64,000 nt of DNA from Borrelia miyamotoi (GCF_019668505.1 NZ_AP024371.1:434001-498000), one strand, 5' to 3'; counted from the first letter of the stretch, positions 15,126-25,576 are shown. Notes: generated from the letters alone by a model not told the origin. Program-made: numbers and translations.

Positions 15126-15833
15126 ATGTCAGACAGTCTAGACACTCTAATGGCTTTAATGGGCCAAAAGTTAAAAAAAAATGAAAAAGACAAACATATT
15201 TTAGCAAAGCAAGCATTAATTATCATTCAAAATAAAAGTTTTAAATATGAAAAATTAGATAAAGAAATAGCTGATTTCTTAAAAATGAAGCAATATGAAA
15301 TTTTTAACATTTTTAACAACACATACACAGAAATTGGAAAAATACTAAAAGAAGCAAAAGAAAAACTAAGTGGCACTAATCAACACGACGGACTCTTTTA
15401 TAAATGGTTCACTAGTATGGGATTTAAAAAGGATAAAGTTTACTCATTAATATCAAGATATAAGTTGCTTGTCGAAAATTCCGATAAGCAACTTATAATA
15501 GAAAATTTACCTCTGTCTCTCTCTTATGAAATTTCCAAAAAATCCTGTCCTACTCATTTAAAAATGAAAGTCCTTAATGGAAAAATAAAATCTTTAAAAG
15601 AATTTAAATTACTTCTTTATAAAAAAGATGAAAACTATGAAAAAAATTCTGAAATTAAATTTAATAAAACACAATTTACAAGAGAAGACATTATAAAAAT
15701 AATAGAACTACTTCTACAAGAACTAAAAAATATTAAAAATATTAAACTAGACAAGATAGAAAATAAAAAAGAACTTTTTACTAATTTAAAAGAAATGCAA
15801 CAAAAAATAAATCAGATGAAAAAAATCACTTAA
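15126..15833 (+). CDS. parZ: Centromere-binding partition protein ParZ
   Basis: A 235-residue protein directly after parA, in the position of the B. burgdorferi protein named ParZ, which acts with ParA in origin segregation. It is related to the partner proteins of Borrelia plasmid ParA genes. The middle (about residues 85-150) looks like a helix-turn-helix segment (FTSMGFKKDKVYSLISRYKLL), and the C terminus (about 170-235) is Lys- and Glu-rich and probably coiled-coil. The identification rests on gene order and general sequence character. The last 8 bp overlap the end of convergent parB. Confidence 0.85.
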   Translation: MSDSLDTLMALMGQKLKKNEKDKHILAKQALIIIQNKSFKYEKLDKEIADFLKMKQYEIFNIFNNTYTEIGKILKEAKEKLSGTNQHDGLFYKWFTSMGFKKDKVYSLISRYKLLVENSDKQLIIENLPLSLSYEISKKSCPTHLKMKVLNGKIKSLKEFKLLLYKKDENYEKNSEIKFNKTQFTREDIIKIIELLLQELKNIKNIKLDKIENKKELFTNLKEMQQKINQMKKIT

Positions 15834-16608
15834 TACTTTCAAAGACAGAAATAATTCTTTTCAAATCAGAAGATGTAAAATAACTTATTTCTATCTTCCC
15901 TTTTTCTTTACTACCCTTAATACTTATTTTAGTTTGCATTCTACTTATTAAAAATTCTTTAACACTATTTAAAAAAGGATCTCTTAATATTTTAGATGTA
16001 TCATTAACGGGCTTATAAAAATTTTTAACATAATTCTCTGCATCTCTAACAGACAACTTCTTTTTAATGATTAAAAGATACAGAGCATATCTATCTTGAT
16101 TATCCTTCAAATATAACAAAACTTTAGCATGACCTAATGATATTTCTCTTTTATGTAAAGAATTTAATATCTCTTGCTCGAGTTCCAAAATTCGAACTAA
16201 ATTAGCAATATGAGACCTGTTTTTCCCTATTCTTTCAGATAAAGCTTTTTGAGTCAAAGAATGCTTATCCATAAGATTTTTATAAGCATATGCCTCTTCA
16301 ACAGGAGTTAAATTTTCTCTTTGAATATTTTCAATTAAAGACATAAAATCTTTATTTTTTCTAGTTGGCTCTATTTCTATAATAGGAACTTGTCTCATAT
16401 CAGCAAGCTTAGCAGCTCTAAATCTTCGCTCACCTATTATTATGTTATATCTACCATCATTATGAAAAACAACAATAGGTTGTAATATTCCATTCTCTTT
16501 TATAGAGATACTCAATTCTTCAAGTTCAGCAAGATTAATAGACTTTCTAGGTTGTAACTTATCTATATCTAAAAGATTAATATCTACCATCTTAAAAGTC
16601 TCTTTCAT
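15826..16608 (-). CDS. parB: Chromosome partition protein ParB
   Basis: ParB/Spo0J protein that binds parS and loads SMC. The 260-residue protein has the N-terminal CTPase domain with box I QPRKSIN and box II GERRFRAAK near residue 75, box III ENIQRENLTPVEEA near residue 105, then the helix-turn-helix (TQKALSERIGKNRSHIANLVR) region near residue 130 and a C-terminal dimer domain. ATG at 16608 is chosen for AGGGAGG about 9 nt upstream. The frame stays open to 16734 but that extension would read through the parS palindrome as FHVEH and matches no ParB. Confidence 0.95.
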   Translation of the reverse strand: MKETFKMVDINLLDIDKLQPRKSINLAELEELSISIKENGILQPIVVFHNDGRYNIIIGERRFRAAKLADMRQVPIIEIEPTRKNKDFMSLIENIQRENLTPVEEAYAYKNLMDKHSLTQKALSERIGKNRSHIANLVRILELEQEILNSLHKREISLGHAKVLLYLKDNQDRYALYLLIIKKKLSVRDAENYVKNFYKPVNDTSKILRDPFLNSVKEFLISRMQTKISIKGSKEKGKIEISYFTSSDLKRIISVFESIK

Positions 16609-16693
16609 TCTATTAAAGCCCTCCCTGTAATAATACAAAATTTTATAAAGTTGTTCTATGCCAACTTCTATTAAAGAAACAACACAAAAAAAA

Positions 16694-16715
16694 GAATGTT
16701 CCACGTGGAACATTC
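16694..16715. promoter_or_regulatory. parS: parS partition site
   Basis: TGTTCCACGTGGAACA at 16697-16712 matches the bacterial parS consensus TGTTNCACGTGNAACA at every position, and the symmetry extends three more bases each side to a perfect 22-bp palindrome. It lies between the gyrA stop and the parB start, in the parB leader and about 6 kb from the origin. Bound ParB could spread over, and repress, its own gene. Confidence 0.93.
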
Positions 16716-16741
16716 CAACAATATAATTAAACATTAACTTA

Positions 16742-19174
16742 TTATTTGATAAATTTTGAAACAGAAACTAACTTATCCTCATCAAGAGATATCACCTGCA
16801 TTCCTCTAGCATCTTTACCTTGTTCAGATATTTTATCAACCAATGTTCTTAAAACTTTTGAGGTTTCACTTATAAGTAAAACCTCATCATCATGTGAAAC
16901 TGTAATAGCATCAACAACTTCACCTGCTTTCTCATCAGATTTCTTATAGCTAGTATAGCCAGTAGCTCCTCTTTTAAGTCCCGTCACTTTAGATATTTCT
17001 AATCTCTTACCATATCCATTTTCAGAAACAATCAAAAGATGAGATCCTTGTCCTACTACTAATGCCTTAATAAACACATCACCCTCTCTTACTTTCATAC
17101 CAGACACACCTTGAGTGCCTCTATGTGTAAGCCTAATATCATTTGAATTAAACGCAAAAGCATTACCTTTTTTAGAAATACAAATAACTTTCTCGTCTTT
17201 AGAAACAATTTCAGCACTTGTAACAAAATCCTTATTATCAAGTTTAATGACAATAACACCCCTTGATTTAACCGTCTTAAAGCTTTCCGTTTCAATACGA
17301 GCTATTTTCCCTTTTGCAGTTGTTATTAATAAATAATTATTCACAGATAATTCATTGCTATTTTTAATAGCCAATATTCTTTCCATCTCTCCCAAATTAA
17401 TAAGCTCACGAACATTTTGTCCCTTGGAAGTCCTAGAAGCATCCTTAATACTATAAGCATTAATTACATAAAGCTTCCCTTCATTTGAAATCATCAATAA
17501 AAAATCATGAGTATTTACACATAAAGCAATATTAACTTGGTCACCATCTTGCAACTCAAAAGAACCAAGACCCTTACCACCTATACCTTGAAGTTTATAC
17601 TCATCCTGCAAAATTCTTTTAATAAAACCTTTTTTTGTAAGAATAACAATAACATTTTCTCTCTGCATTAAATCTGACATACTGGTTTTTAAAACCTCCT
17701 CATCATAAATTATTTTTGTTCGGCGCTCATCGCCAAATTTTAAACTTAAATTAATAATCTCTTCTCTTACGATATCTACAATTCTGACTGGACTAACAAG
17801 AATATCCTCATAATCTTTTATTAAAGCTAAGACAGTTGTAAAATCTTCTTCAAGTTTCTTTACCTCAAGAGAGGTTAACTTTTGTAACTTCATATCCAGA
17901 ATAGAATTAGCTTGAACTTCTGACAAACTAAACTCCTTAATAATACGTTCCTTAGCATCTTTTACAAGCCTAGAAAATTTTAGTATTTCTATTATTCTAT
18001 CAATATTTTTTAAGGCAATATTTAATCCTTCAAGAATATGTGCCTTTTCTCTTGCCTTCTTTAAGTCAAACTCTACCCGCCTCCTAACAATTTTCTTTCT
18101 ATGCTTAATAAATTCAGATAAAAGCTCTTTCAAATTTAATTGCTTTGGAATTCCATTAACAAGAGCCAAGTTATTTATACTAAAATTTTTCCTCAATTCA
18201 GAATATTCGTAAAGCAAGTTCATAACAACATTAGGATCAAATCCTTTTTTAATTTCAAGAACAATTCTAATACCATCACGATCCGACTCATCCCTTATAT
18301 CAGATATACCTTCCAGTTTTTCTTCTTTCATTAATAATGCTATTTTCATAAGCAAAGATGATTTGTTAACAGCATACGGTATCTGTGTAATTATAATAGA
18401 AAGATTATCCTCAGGTTTTTCCTCAATATGGTACCGAGCTCGAATAACAACACTGCCCTTTCCTGTCGTATAAGCCTTAATTAGGCTATCATTATAAACA
18501 ATTTCAGCATAAGTAGGAAAATCTGGTCCTTTAACTATTTCAATTAAATCATAAATGGAAACATTATCATGATCCAACATATAAATTATGGCATCACAAA
18601 TTTCCTTCAAATTGTGTGGAGCCATACTTGTTGCCATTCCAACAGCAATTCCACTAGAACCGTTTACCAATAGAAACGGAAAAGCAGCTGGCAAAACTTC
18701 AGGCTCAAACAAAGAATCATCATAATTAGGTCTAAAATCAACAGTTTGCTTATCTATATCTCTCACAAGCTCTTCAGCTATTCTGGCCATGCGAGCTTCA
18801 GTATATCTCATAGCAGCAGGAGGGTCACCATCAATAGAACCAAAATTTCCCTGTCCACTTACTACAGGATACCTTAAAGAAAAGTCTTGAGCAAGCCTTA
18901 CAAGTGCTTCATAAATAGATTGATCACCATGAGGATGATATTTCCCAAGCACATCTCCAACAATTCTTCCAGCCTTCTTGAACGATTTTTCAGATTTAAG
19001 TCCCATTTCATGCATTGAATAAAGGATTCTTCTGTGGACAGGTTTAAGACCATCTCTAACATCAGGAAGAGCTCTTGAAACAATAACAGACATTGCATAA
19101 TTTAAGTAAGAAGTTCTCACCTCATCTTCTATTTTTATATTTAATATTTGTTCTTTATTTTCTTCAATTGCCAT
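16742..19174 (-). CDS. gyrA: DNA gyrase subunit A
   Basis: Breakage-rejoining subunit of gyrase, the A2B2 enzyme that supercoils DNA ahead of the fork. The 810-residue protein has the quinolone-resistance region with the catalytic Tyr in [10 protein letters not shown] near residue 121, preceded by [18 protein letters not shown], where the resistance positions read Gly-Asp-Gln-Ser. GyrA-box QGxxGKG is seen as QGIGGKGLG near residue 535, at the start of the beta-pinwheel C-terminal domain. ATG at 19174 has GGAGC 7 nt upstream. It follows gyrB by 11 bp and is translated on the leading strand. Confidence 0.98.
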   Translation of the reverse strand: MAIEENKEQILNIKIEDEVRTSYLNYAMSVIVSRALPDVRDGLKPVHRRILYSMHEMGLKSEKSFKKAGRIVGDVLGKYHPHGDQSIYEALVRLAQDFSLRYPVVSGQGNFGSIDGDPPAAMRYTEARMARIAEELVRDIDKQTVDFRPNYDDSLFEPEVLPAAFPFLLVNGSSGIAVGMATSMAPHNLKEICDAIIYMLDHDNVSIYDLIEIVKGPDFPTYAEIVYNDSLIKAYTTGKGSVVIRARYHIEEKPEDNLSIIITQIPYAVNKSSLLMKIALLMKEEKLEGISDIRDESDRDGIRIVLEIKKGFDPNVVMNLLYEYSELRKNFSINNLALVNGIPKQLNLKELLSEFIKHRKKIVRRRVEFDLKKAREKAHILEGLNIALKNIDRIIEILKFSRLVKDAKERIIKEFSLSEVQANSILDMKLQKLTSLEVKKLEEDFTTVLALIKDYEDILVSPVRIVDIVREEIINLSLKFGDERRTKIIYDEEVLKTSMSDLMQRENVIVILTKKGFIKRILQDEYKLQGIGGKGLGSFELQDGDQVNIALCVNTHDFLLMISNEGKLYVINAYSIKDASRTSKGQNVRELINLGEMERILAIKNSNELSVNNYLLITTAKGKIARIETESFKTVKSRGVIVIKLDNKDFVTSAEIVSKDEKVICISKKGNAFAFNSNDIRLTHRGTQGVSGMKVREGDVFIKALVVGQGSHLLIVSENGYGKRLEISKVTGLKRGATGYTSYKKSDEKAGEVVDAITVSHDDEVLLISETSKVLRTLVDKISEQGKDARGMQVISLDEDKLVSVSKFIK

Positions 19175-19185
19175 TAATGCTCCAA

Positions 19186-21090
19186 TCACACATCTAGATT
19201 TACTACATCAAGCGCGTTTTGCTCAATAAATTCTCTTCTAGGCTCAACTTCATCCCCCATAAGAGTAACAAAAATTTTCTCAGCCTGCACAGCATCATCT
19301 ATGCCTATTAATTTCATCTTTCTAGTAGCAGGATTCATAGTAGTTTCCCAAAGTTGTGTAGGATTCATTTCTCCAAGACCCTTATACCTTTGAAGGCTAA
19401 CTTTATCTCTCTTAAGAGTCTCAATTGACCCCAAAAAAGATTCCTTTTCCAAATCATTATAGAAGTAATGAACCTTACTGTCATATTTAACTTTATAGAG
19501 AGGTGGCATAGCTATGTATACATGCCCATTTTCAATTAACTCTCTCATATAACGAAAGAAAAAAGTAAGAAGTAATGTCCGAATATGAGATCCATCAACA
19601 TCAGCATCAGCCATAATAATAATCTTATGATAACGAAGTTTTTCAATATAAAAAGTCTTTCCAACACCAGCCCCAAGAGACGCAATTATTGGAATAAGCT
19701 TATCATTTGTGATAACCTTATCTTCTCTTGTCTTCTCAACATTAAGCATCTTGCCCCATAATGGCAAAATAGCTTGAAAAAATCTATTTCTGCCCATCTT
19801 TGCGCTTCCCCCTGCAGAATCACCTTCAACAATATAAATTTCTCTCTCAACTGGATTCTTAGATGCACAATCTGCTAATTTTCCAGGCAATGCCAAGCTT
19901 TCAAAAGCACTTTTTTTCCTCTCAGACTCTCTAGCTTTCCTTGCCGCTTCACGAGCACGAGCAGCCTTTATTGCCTTATTAAGAATTACATCTATTTCTA
20001 AAAGATTATCACCAATAATTTTCAAAAGCCCATCACGTACAATATTTTCAACAATTTTTTTTACATAAGAATTTCCCAATTTTCCTTTAGTTTGACCTTC
20101 AAATTGAGGTTCTGGAACCTTAATAGAAATTACCGCTGTTAAACCCTCTTTAAAATCATCTAATGTAAGACTTGGAACATCTTTCTTGCTTATCTTTGAC
20201 TCCCTAAAAGCTTCACTCATCGCCTTTAAAAGACCCTGCCTAAAACCAGAAACATGGGTTCCGCCCTCTCTAGTATTAATACTATTTGCAAAAGACAAAA
20301 TATTTTCAGAATATCCCTCAGTCCACTTAAGACCAACATTAACAATAACATCATCACAAGAACCTTCAATAAAATAAGGTTCACTTTGAATATTTTTGTT
20401 ATTACTTGTTATATAATCTACAAAAGCTTTTATTCCACCTTCAAAATAAAATTCTAAAAATCTCTCTTTCCCTAATCTTCTATCTTCTAGTAAGATTCGT
20501 ATCTTATCATTTAAAAATGCAAGTTCTCTAAGTCTCTTTGATAAAGTTTCAAAATCATATTCCAAGGTTTCAAAAATCTCAGCATCAGCTGAAAAAGTAA
20601 CTTTAGTCCCCCTATAAGAACTTGCCCCAATAACTTCAACCTCAGATGTTGGAATACCTCTTGAAAAAGTCTGCCTAAAGACCTTGCCATCTCTACTAAC
20701 AATCACTTCTAAAAAAGATGATAATGCATTAACAACTGAAATTCCAACCCCATGAAGTCCACCAGAAACTTTATAAGTATTTTTATTAAATTTTCCTCCA
20801 GAATGGAGCTTAGTTAAAACAAGTTCAAGTGCACTAATCCCTTCTTCTTCATGAATATCTGTAGGAATCCCTCTACCGTTATCATTTACTGTTATGGAAT
20901 TATCCTCATTTATAACAACATCTATTTTATCACAAAATCCCGCTAAAGCCTCGTCAATGCTATTGTCAACAACTTCATAAATCAAGTGATGCAACCCATT
21001 AATTGAAACAGATCCAATATACATACCGGGCCTTTTTCTAACAGCCTCAAGCCCCTTTAACACCTGAATATTACTAGCAAAATAACTCAT
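19186..21090 (-). CDS. gyrB: DNA gyrase subunit B
   Basis: ATPase subunit of gyrase. The 634-residue protein shows the GHKL ATP site ([13 protein letters not shown] near residue 42, [22 protein letters not shown]), the transducer region, and the Toprim domain ([15 protein letters not shown] near residue 418, [15 protein letters not shown] near 494). ATG at 21090 follows GGAAGG closely. First gene of gyrB-gyrA, divergent from dnaA. Length matches the shorter GyrB type without the insertion found in enterics. Confidence 0.98.
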   Translation of the reverse strand: MSYFASNIQVLKGLEAVRKRPGMYIGSVSINGLHHLIYEVVDNSIDEALAGFCDKIDVVINEDNSITVNDNGRGIPTDIHEEEGISALELVLTKLHSGGKFNKNTYKVSGGLHGVGISVVNALSSFLEVIVSRDGKVFRQTFSRGIPTSEVEVIGASSYRGTKVTFSADAEIFETLEYDFETLSKRLRELAFLNDKIRILLEDRRLGKERFLEFYFEGGIKAFVDYITSNNKNIQSEPYFIEGSCDDVIVNVGLKWTEGYSENILSFANSINTREGGTHVSGFRQGLLKAMSEAFRESKISKKDVPSLTLDDFKEGLTAVISIKVPEPQFEGQTKGKLGNSYVKKIVENIVRDGLLKIIGDNLLEIDVILNKAIKAARAREAARKARESERKKSAFESLALPGKLADCASKNPVEREIYIVEGDSAGGSAKMGRNRFFQAILPLWGKMLNVEKTREDKVITNDKLIPIIASLGAGVGKTFYIEKLRYHKIIIMADADVDGSHIRTLLLTFFFRYMRELIENGHVYIAMPPLYKVKYDSKVHYFYNDLEKESFLGSIETLKRDKVSLQRYKGLGEMNPTQLWETTMNPATRKMKLIGIDDAVQAEKIFVTLMGDEVEPRREFIEQNALDVVNLDV

Positions 21091-21342
21091 AAACCTTCCA
21101 CACAATTAATAATAATAACATAGACATAGATATAAATAAATTTTATATTAAAATTAACATAATATCTATTAGATAATACAAATTATAAGACATATTCAAC
21201 TTGAATTGAAAACAAAAAAATTGCAAAATCAATAAATAATTAAAATAATATTCTAGTTCATTATTATACTATATACTTATACCTACATTAATCAAATCAA
21301 AAAGATATAATGATAAATAGCCAAGGTCAATAAGGATAAAGT
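21091..21342. other. gyrB-dnaA divergent intergenic region
   Basis: 252 bp of very AT-rich DNA between the divergent gyrB and dnaA. A TATAAT at 21306-21311 is a candidate dnaA -10 with only a weak -35. I find no clear consensus DnaA boxes (TTATCCACA). Confidence 0.6.
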
Positions 21343-22797
21343 ATGCAAGAGGGAAAAAACATATGGAGCTTAATTTTAGCAGCAATAAGAAAAGAGCTTT
21401 CTGAAGAAGAATTTTATATATGGTTTGAAAATTTATATTTCATAGATGCAACTGACAACAGTATAAAAATATCTGCTCCAAATTCTTTTCATAAAAATCA
21501 AGTAGAAAAGAGGTTTGCCAAAAGAATAAAAGAAATTCTCATAGAAAAAAACCATAATACAATTAATGTTGAATTTATAAATCCAGAAAATGAATTAAAA
21601 ATTCATGATATAACATCTAAAAACAATGCATTAAAAAATGTTTCTATACAACAAGATTCAACAAAAAAAAGATTGGTATTTAAAACTCACACCAAAAATG
21701 TAGAAGAAAATACAAAAAAATATACCATAAAAGAAGAAATTCACACAAAATATAGAAATCCCTTTCTTAAAAAGAAATATACATTTGAAAATTTCATTAC
21801 AGGCCCAAATAATAAGCTTGCATACAATGCAAGCTTATCAATTGCAAAAAATCCTGGTAAAAAATATAATCCATGCTTAATTTATGGCGGAGTTGGTCTT
21901 GGAAAAACACATTTACTTCAAAGTATAGGAAATAAAACAGAAGAATTACATAAAGAATTTAAAATACTTTACGTAACTGCTGAAAATTTTTTAAATGAAT
22001 TTGTAGAAAGCATAAAAACAAATGAAACAAAAAGATTTAAAAAGAAATACCGATATTTAGATATGCTACTACTAGACGATATTCATGATTTACAAAAAAA
22101 AGAAGGAATACAAGAAGAACTTTTTCATACCTTCAATGCTCTTTATGAAGATAATAAGCAAATGGTATTTACATGCGACAGACAACCCTCAGAACTCACA
22201 AATTTCACAGATAGACTAAAAAGCAGATTTACAAGAGGATTAAATGTCGACATATCAAAACCAAACTTTGAACTAAGAATAGCAATCATAGAAAAAAAAG
22301 TAGAAGAAGATGGAATCAAAGTTCCAAAGAACATTCTCAATTTAGTTGCAAAAAAAGTTACAACAAATATAAGAGATCTTGAAGCCGCTGTAACAAAATT
22401 AAAAGCCTATATAGATCTAGAAGATATTGAAATTGACACTAACATAGTAGAAAAAATAATTAAAGAGATAATAGCTTATGAGCAAGAAAACACAAATACA
22501 CATAATAAAATAAACATCGAAAACATAAAGAAAGTCATATTAAGAGAACTAAAACTCACAAATAAGGACATTGAAGGCAACAGTAAAAAACCTGAAATCA
22601 CAAAAGCAAGACACATTTATGCTTATCTTTTAAGGAATTTTACAGAGCTTTCAACAATTGAAATAGGCAAAATCATTGGAGGGAAAACCCACTCAACGGT
22701 AATTTATTCAATAAACAAGATAGATAGAGAAAGAAACAATGACTTAGAAATTAACAATTTAATCATAGAACTTATGAACAAAATCAACAAAAATTAA
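21343..22797 (+). CDS. dnaA: Chromosomal replication initiator DnaA
   Basis: Replication initiator that opens the origin and recruits the helicase. The 484-residue protein has domain I (about 1-80), a Lys-rich linker, the AAA+ domain with Walker A GGVGLGKTHL near residue 188 and Walker B MLLLDDIHDL near residue 245, and the domain IV DNA-binding helix with KARHIYAYLLR and GKTHSTVIYS. AAGGAT precedes the ATG. The sense strand is A-rich, unlike dnaN downstream, because dnaA is on the lagging side of the composition switch. A perfect inverted repeat lies inside the AAA+ coding part. Confidence 0.98.
   Translation: MQEGKNIWSLILAAIRKELSEEEFYIWFENLYFIDATDNSIKISAPNSFHKNQVEKRFAKRIKEILIEKNHNTINVEFINPENELKIHDITSKNNALKNVSIQQDSTKKRLVFKTHTKNVEENTKKYTIKEEIHTKYRNPFLKKKYTFENFITGPNNKLAYNASLSIAKNPGKKYNPCLIYGGVGLGKTHLLQSIGNKTEELHKEFKILYVTAENFLNEFVESIKTNETKRFKKKYRYLDMLLLDDIHDLQKKEGIQEELFHTFNALYEDNKQMVFTCDRQPSELTNFTDRLKSRFTRGLNVDISKPNFELRIAIIEKKVEEDGIKVPKNILNLVAKKVTTNIRDLEAAVTKLKAYIDLEDIEIDTNIVEKIIKEIIAYEQENTNTHNKINIENIKKVILRELKLTNKDIEGNSKKPEITKARHIYAYLLRNFTELSTIEIGKIIGGKTHSTVIYSINKIDRERNNDLEINNLIIELMNKINKN
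21812..21838. repeat. 12-bp perfect inverted repeat inside dnaA
   Basis: ATAAGCTTGCAT and ATGCAAGCTTAT, separated by ACA, lie in the codons for the start of the AAA+ domain, shortly before Walker A. They would form a compact hairpin in the mRNA. Confidence 0.85.
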
Positions 22798-23039
22798 CAA
22801 AATTTATAAAATTTAAAACATTTTTGAACAAATTAAACAAATAATTCATCAAAAAATACAAATAATTAAACAGATCTTATTCATTATAATATAATAAGAT
22901 AAATAAAATTAGACAATTAGACAGCTCTCTACTAATACCACTATTAAAATATAATAAGACAAACACATAGACAATAAGAAAAAACTTACGCTTATGAAAG
23001 CCCAAAATTGGTGATATAATAATCAAGGAGGGTAAGACA
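22798..23039. other. oriC: Candidate origin region, dnaA-dnaN spacer
   Basis: 242 bp of A/T-rich DNA. It holds two abutting copies of AATTAGAC (22907-22922), a 7-bp-arm inverted repeat TCTTATT/AATAAGA at about 22876-22900, several AGACAA-like words and the dnaN promoter. Coding-strand composition switches from A/C-rich (dnaA) to G/T-rich (later dnaN, recF) across this point, and gene directions diverge nearby. This agrees with the mapped central origin of B. burgdorferi. No consensus DnaA boxes seen. Confidence 0.6.
23011..23020 (+). promoter_or_regulatory. dnaN promoter -10 element
   Basis: An extended -10 of the form TGATATAAT lies about 20 nt before the dnaN start. The -35 position reads about TTATGA. 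Coordinates are approximate to a base or two. Confidence 0.55.
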
Positions 23040-24203
23040 TTGAACGAAAAATTTATACTGTGCGATACAGAACAGATTTCAAATGAGATTGATAAAGCAA
23101 AAAGCATAATTCTAAACAGGAACATAAATGATATTTGGAGTGCAATATTGTTTGAAATAAAAAATTCTAGCCTCACAATAAAAGCAACAGATAGAAATAT
23201 CCTTTTTCAAAGTACAATTCCAATTGTTTCAGCTGAAAATTTCAAGGTACTAATCAATGCTTCCAACTTTTCCGATGCAGTTAAAGCACTAAATTTGTAC
23301 GATGAACTAAAGATAAATTTTAATGAAGATGAGAGCAAATTAAGTATCATTGGAGAATCAGAAAATAAAAATGATATCTTAGTAAATGATCATTTAAGCG
23401 AGCCTACTTTTTCTAATGAAGAGATTGAAAGTTATAATTACGACATAAATGGAGAAATTTACAAGTTTACAGTTGAGTTAAGTCAGAGAGAATTTAAAAA
23501 GATCATCAGTAAAGTATCATTTTCAGCATCACATGATGAGTCTAAAAACATTCTAAATGGGATTTACTTTACAAAAGATAAAAATTCTGCATTAATTCTT
23601 ATTTCTACCAATGGTCATAGAATGTCTATATATAGAACGGATTTAGTATTTGAAGAGGATATTAACTTTATTGTGCCTGTTAAAATGTTTAATTTTTTAA
23701 GGCAAATGATGGTAGGAGAAGGTATGATAAAGATCAAGGTTTCTGATAAAAAGTTTTACGTTGAATTCAATAATTATAAAATAGCTTGCAGTCTGATAAG
23801 TGGTAATTATCCTGATTATGAAAGTATTATACCAAAGAAACAAAAAAACAGATCATTAGTAGAGATTAATGTTTTAAAAGATAGGCTTTCAAGGGTGAGT
23901 TCTTATACGGATAAAAGGTCTAAAAAAGTTATTTTGAGTTTTGCTAGTGCTCAATTAAAACTTATGGCAGAAGATCCAATTACGGGAAGAAAAGGGGAAT
24001 TTTTTGTAAAAGAGCCCAATTATAGTTATGATGGAGATGATGAAATCATAGCTATAAATAGTTCTTATTTTACTGAAGCAATGGGTGTGTTTGATACTTC
24101 AAATCTAGAAATAAAATTTAATGGAGAAGGAGGGATATTAAAGTTAAGTGAACCAGAAAACTCTGATTTTATGCATTTAATAATGCCTATGGTACTAAAC
24201 TAA
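23040..24203 (+). CDS. dnaN: DNA polymerase III beta sliding clamp
   Basis: Ring-shaped processivity clamp for the replicative polymerase. The 387-residue protein has the usual three repeated folds; typical segments include FDTS near residue 340 and the C-terminal LIMPMVL, the position that closes the ligand-binding cleft. Translation appears to start at a TTG with AAGGAGG at ideal distance; no ATG nearby fits. The gene starts A-rich and becomes G/T-rich, consistent with the origin just upstream. recF follows within 15 bp. Confidence 0.96.
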   Translation: MNEKFILCDTEQISNEIDKAKSIILNRNINDIWSAILFEIKNSSLTIKATDRNILFQSTIPIVSAENFKVLINASNFSDAVKALNLYDELKINFNEDESKLSIIGESENKNDILVNDHLSEPTFSNEEIESYNYDINGEIYKFTVELSQREFKKIISKVSFSASHDESKNILNGIYFTKDKNSALILISTNGHRMSIYRTDLVFEEDINFIVPVKMFNFLRQMMVGEGMIKIKVSDKKFYVEFNNYKIACSLISGNYPDYESIIPKKQKNRSLVEINVLKDRLSRVSSYTDKRSKKVILSFASAQLKLMAEDPITGRKGEFFVKEPNYSYDGDDEIIAINSSYFTEAMGVFDTSNLEIKFNGEGGILKLSEPENSDFMHLIMPMVLN

Positions 24204-24217
24204 AATTTTTTTTATTG

Positions 24218-25291
24218 ATGACAATGATAAAGAAAATTGAGCTTTTTAATTTTAAAAACATAGAAAATCAGGTCATTAATTTTGATTTTAATAATGTTTA
24301 TTTTTGTGGAAAAAATGGCTCAGGCAAGACTAATATCCTTGATGCCATTTATTGTCTTGCTTTTGCCTCTTCATTTTTAGTTGGTACTGATAGGGAACTT
24401 GTTACATATGGCAAGACTGAATTTTATTTAAAATGTTTCTATCAAACTAAAGGCAAAGATGGTAGGATTAGTTTATCATTCAGGAATGGGAGAAAAGAAG
24501 TAAAGGTTAATAATAGACTTATAAAGGATAGAAAAGAGTTAATATTAAACATTCCAACAATTGTTTTTTCAAATTATGACACTGATTTCATCATCGGAGC
24601 GCCTGTTAAGAAGAGATGGTTTTTTGATCAAGCAATAAGTTTTATTTCTTTAAGTTATTTAGATTCTCTTAGGAAATATCGGAAAATTTTGAAGCAAAGA
24701 AATCTGATTTTAAGACAAGGTAATAGGAATTTGCTTAAAGTTTATAATGAAATTTTTGTTGATTGTGCTCTTGAAATAACAAAAATGAGAAAAAATTTTA
24801 TAAAGCATTTTTATGTGTTTTTTAAATACTATTATTCTTTTATTTTCGATTTTTCTTATAATTTAGAGATTAAATACTTACCTTCTGTGAAATGCGATGA
24901 AAGAGATGATTTTTTGCGAACTTTAATTTTAAAAGAAAAAGATGAACTTTTTAGAAAAAGTACTTTAATAGGTCCTCACAGAGATTTATATGAGATATTA
25001 GATGGTGATAGAGTGTTTACTCATCATTCTTCAACTGGGCAAAACAGGACGCTTTCTTTAATTTATAGACTTGTTCAAGTTGTTATTTTTAATAAGCGAT
25101 TTGGTGTAGCTCCTATTTTACTTTTTGATGATGTATTTTTAGAATTGGATAGTATAAAAAGAAGAAAAGTTTTTGATATTTTGCCAAAGGATTCTCAATG
25201 TTTTTTTACATTTTTGGATGACTGTTATAATATTAAACGAGACAGTAATTTTGTGGTATATAGGGTTAATAATGGAAGATTTGAGCTTTAA
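24218..25291 (+). CDS. recF: Recombination protein RecF
   Basis: SMC-like ATPase that with RecR and RecO acts at single-strand gaps. The 357-residue protein has Walker A GKNGSGKTNILDAI near residue 31, the signature STGQNRTLSL near residue 270, and Walker B ILLFDDVFLELD near residue 302. Starts at TTG 24215, ATG 24218 or ATG 24224 are all possible and none has a clear ribosome-binding site; the gene begins 14 bp after dnaN and is probably translated by coupling. Its 3' end overlaps the next gene by 20 bp. Confidence 0.93.
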   Translation: MTMIKKIELFNFKNIENQVINFDFNNVYFCGKNGSGKTNILDAIYCLAFASSFLVGTDRELVTYGKTEFYLKCFYQTKGKDGRISLSFRNGRKEVKVNNRLIKDRKELILNIPTIVFSNYDTDFIIGAPVKKRWFFDQAISFISLSYLDSLRKYRKILKQRNLILRQGNRNLLKVYNEIFVDCALEITKMRKNFIKHFYVFFKYYYSFIFDFSYNLEIKYLPSVKCDERDDFLRTLILKEKDELFRKSTLIGPHRDLYEILDGDRVFTHHSSTGQNRTLSLIYRLVQVVIFNKRFGVAPILLFDDVFLELDSIKRRKVFDILPKDSQCFFTFLDDCYNIKRDSNFVVYRVNNGRFEL

Positions 25292-25571
25292 AAAAGCTAC
25301 TGATGTGCTTAAAGAATATTTAAATTCGAATATATGTGCTAATGAAAAACTAAATGCTAGTTTTGTACTTTCTCAAAATTGGCAAGTTGTATTTAAGGAG
25401 CTTGCAGATAGAGTAAAATTATTGAATTTAAAGGATAATAAGATATTATTTATTTCTGTTAAGAATTCAAGTGTTTTATACAACATTTCTATTAATAAAT
25501 CAAAAATAATAAAATTAATAAATGATTCTACAGGCCTTGAGATAGTAGATATAAGGGTTTTAATAAGATGA
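25272..25571 (+). CDS. dciA: DciA-like (DUF721) protein
   Basis: A 99-residue protein whose pattern fits DUF721/DciA: an N-terminal helix (SFKKATDVLKEYL), the W of SQNWQVVFKELADRV, a strand KILFISVKNSSVLYNI, then KIIKLINDSTG and a final IVDIRVLI strand. DciA is the ancestral bacterial loader or operator of the DnaB helicase in lineages without DnaC. Its place after recF, near dnaA and dnaN, mirrors actinobacterial loci. ATG at 25272 is preferred because the longer frame upstream lies wholly inside recF. Confidence 0.75.
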   Translation: MEDLSFKKATDVLKEYLNSNICANEKLNASFVLSQNWQVVFKELADRVKLLNLKDNKILFISVKNSSVLYNISINKSKIIKLINDSTGLEIVDIRVLIR

Positions 25572-25576
25572 TTTTA

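Noticed and set aside
16609..16734. N-terminal extension of ParB to 16734
   Set aside because: It would translate the parS palindrome and has no ParB similarity; a better start with AGGGAGG exists at 16608.
21091..23039. Consensus DnaA boxes around dnaA
   Set aside because: No TTATCCACA or one-mismatch cluster was found by eye in either flanking gap.
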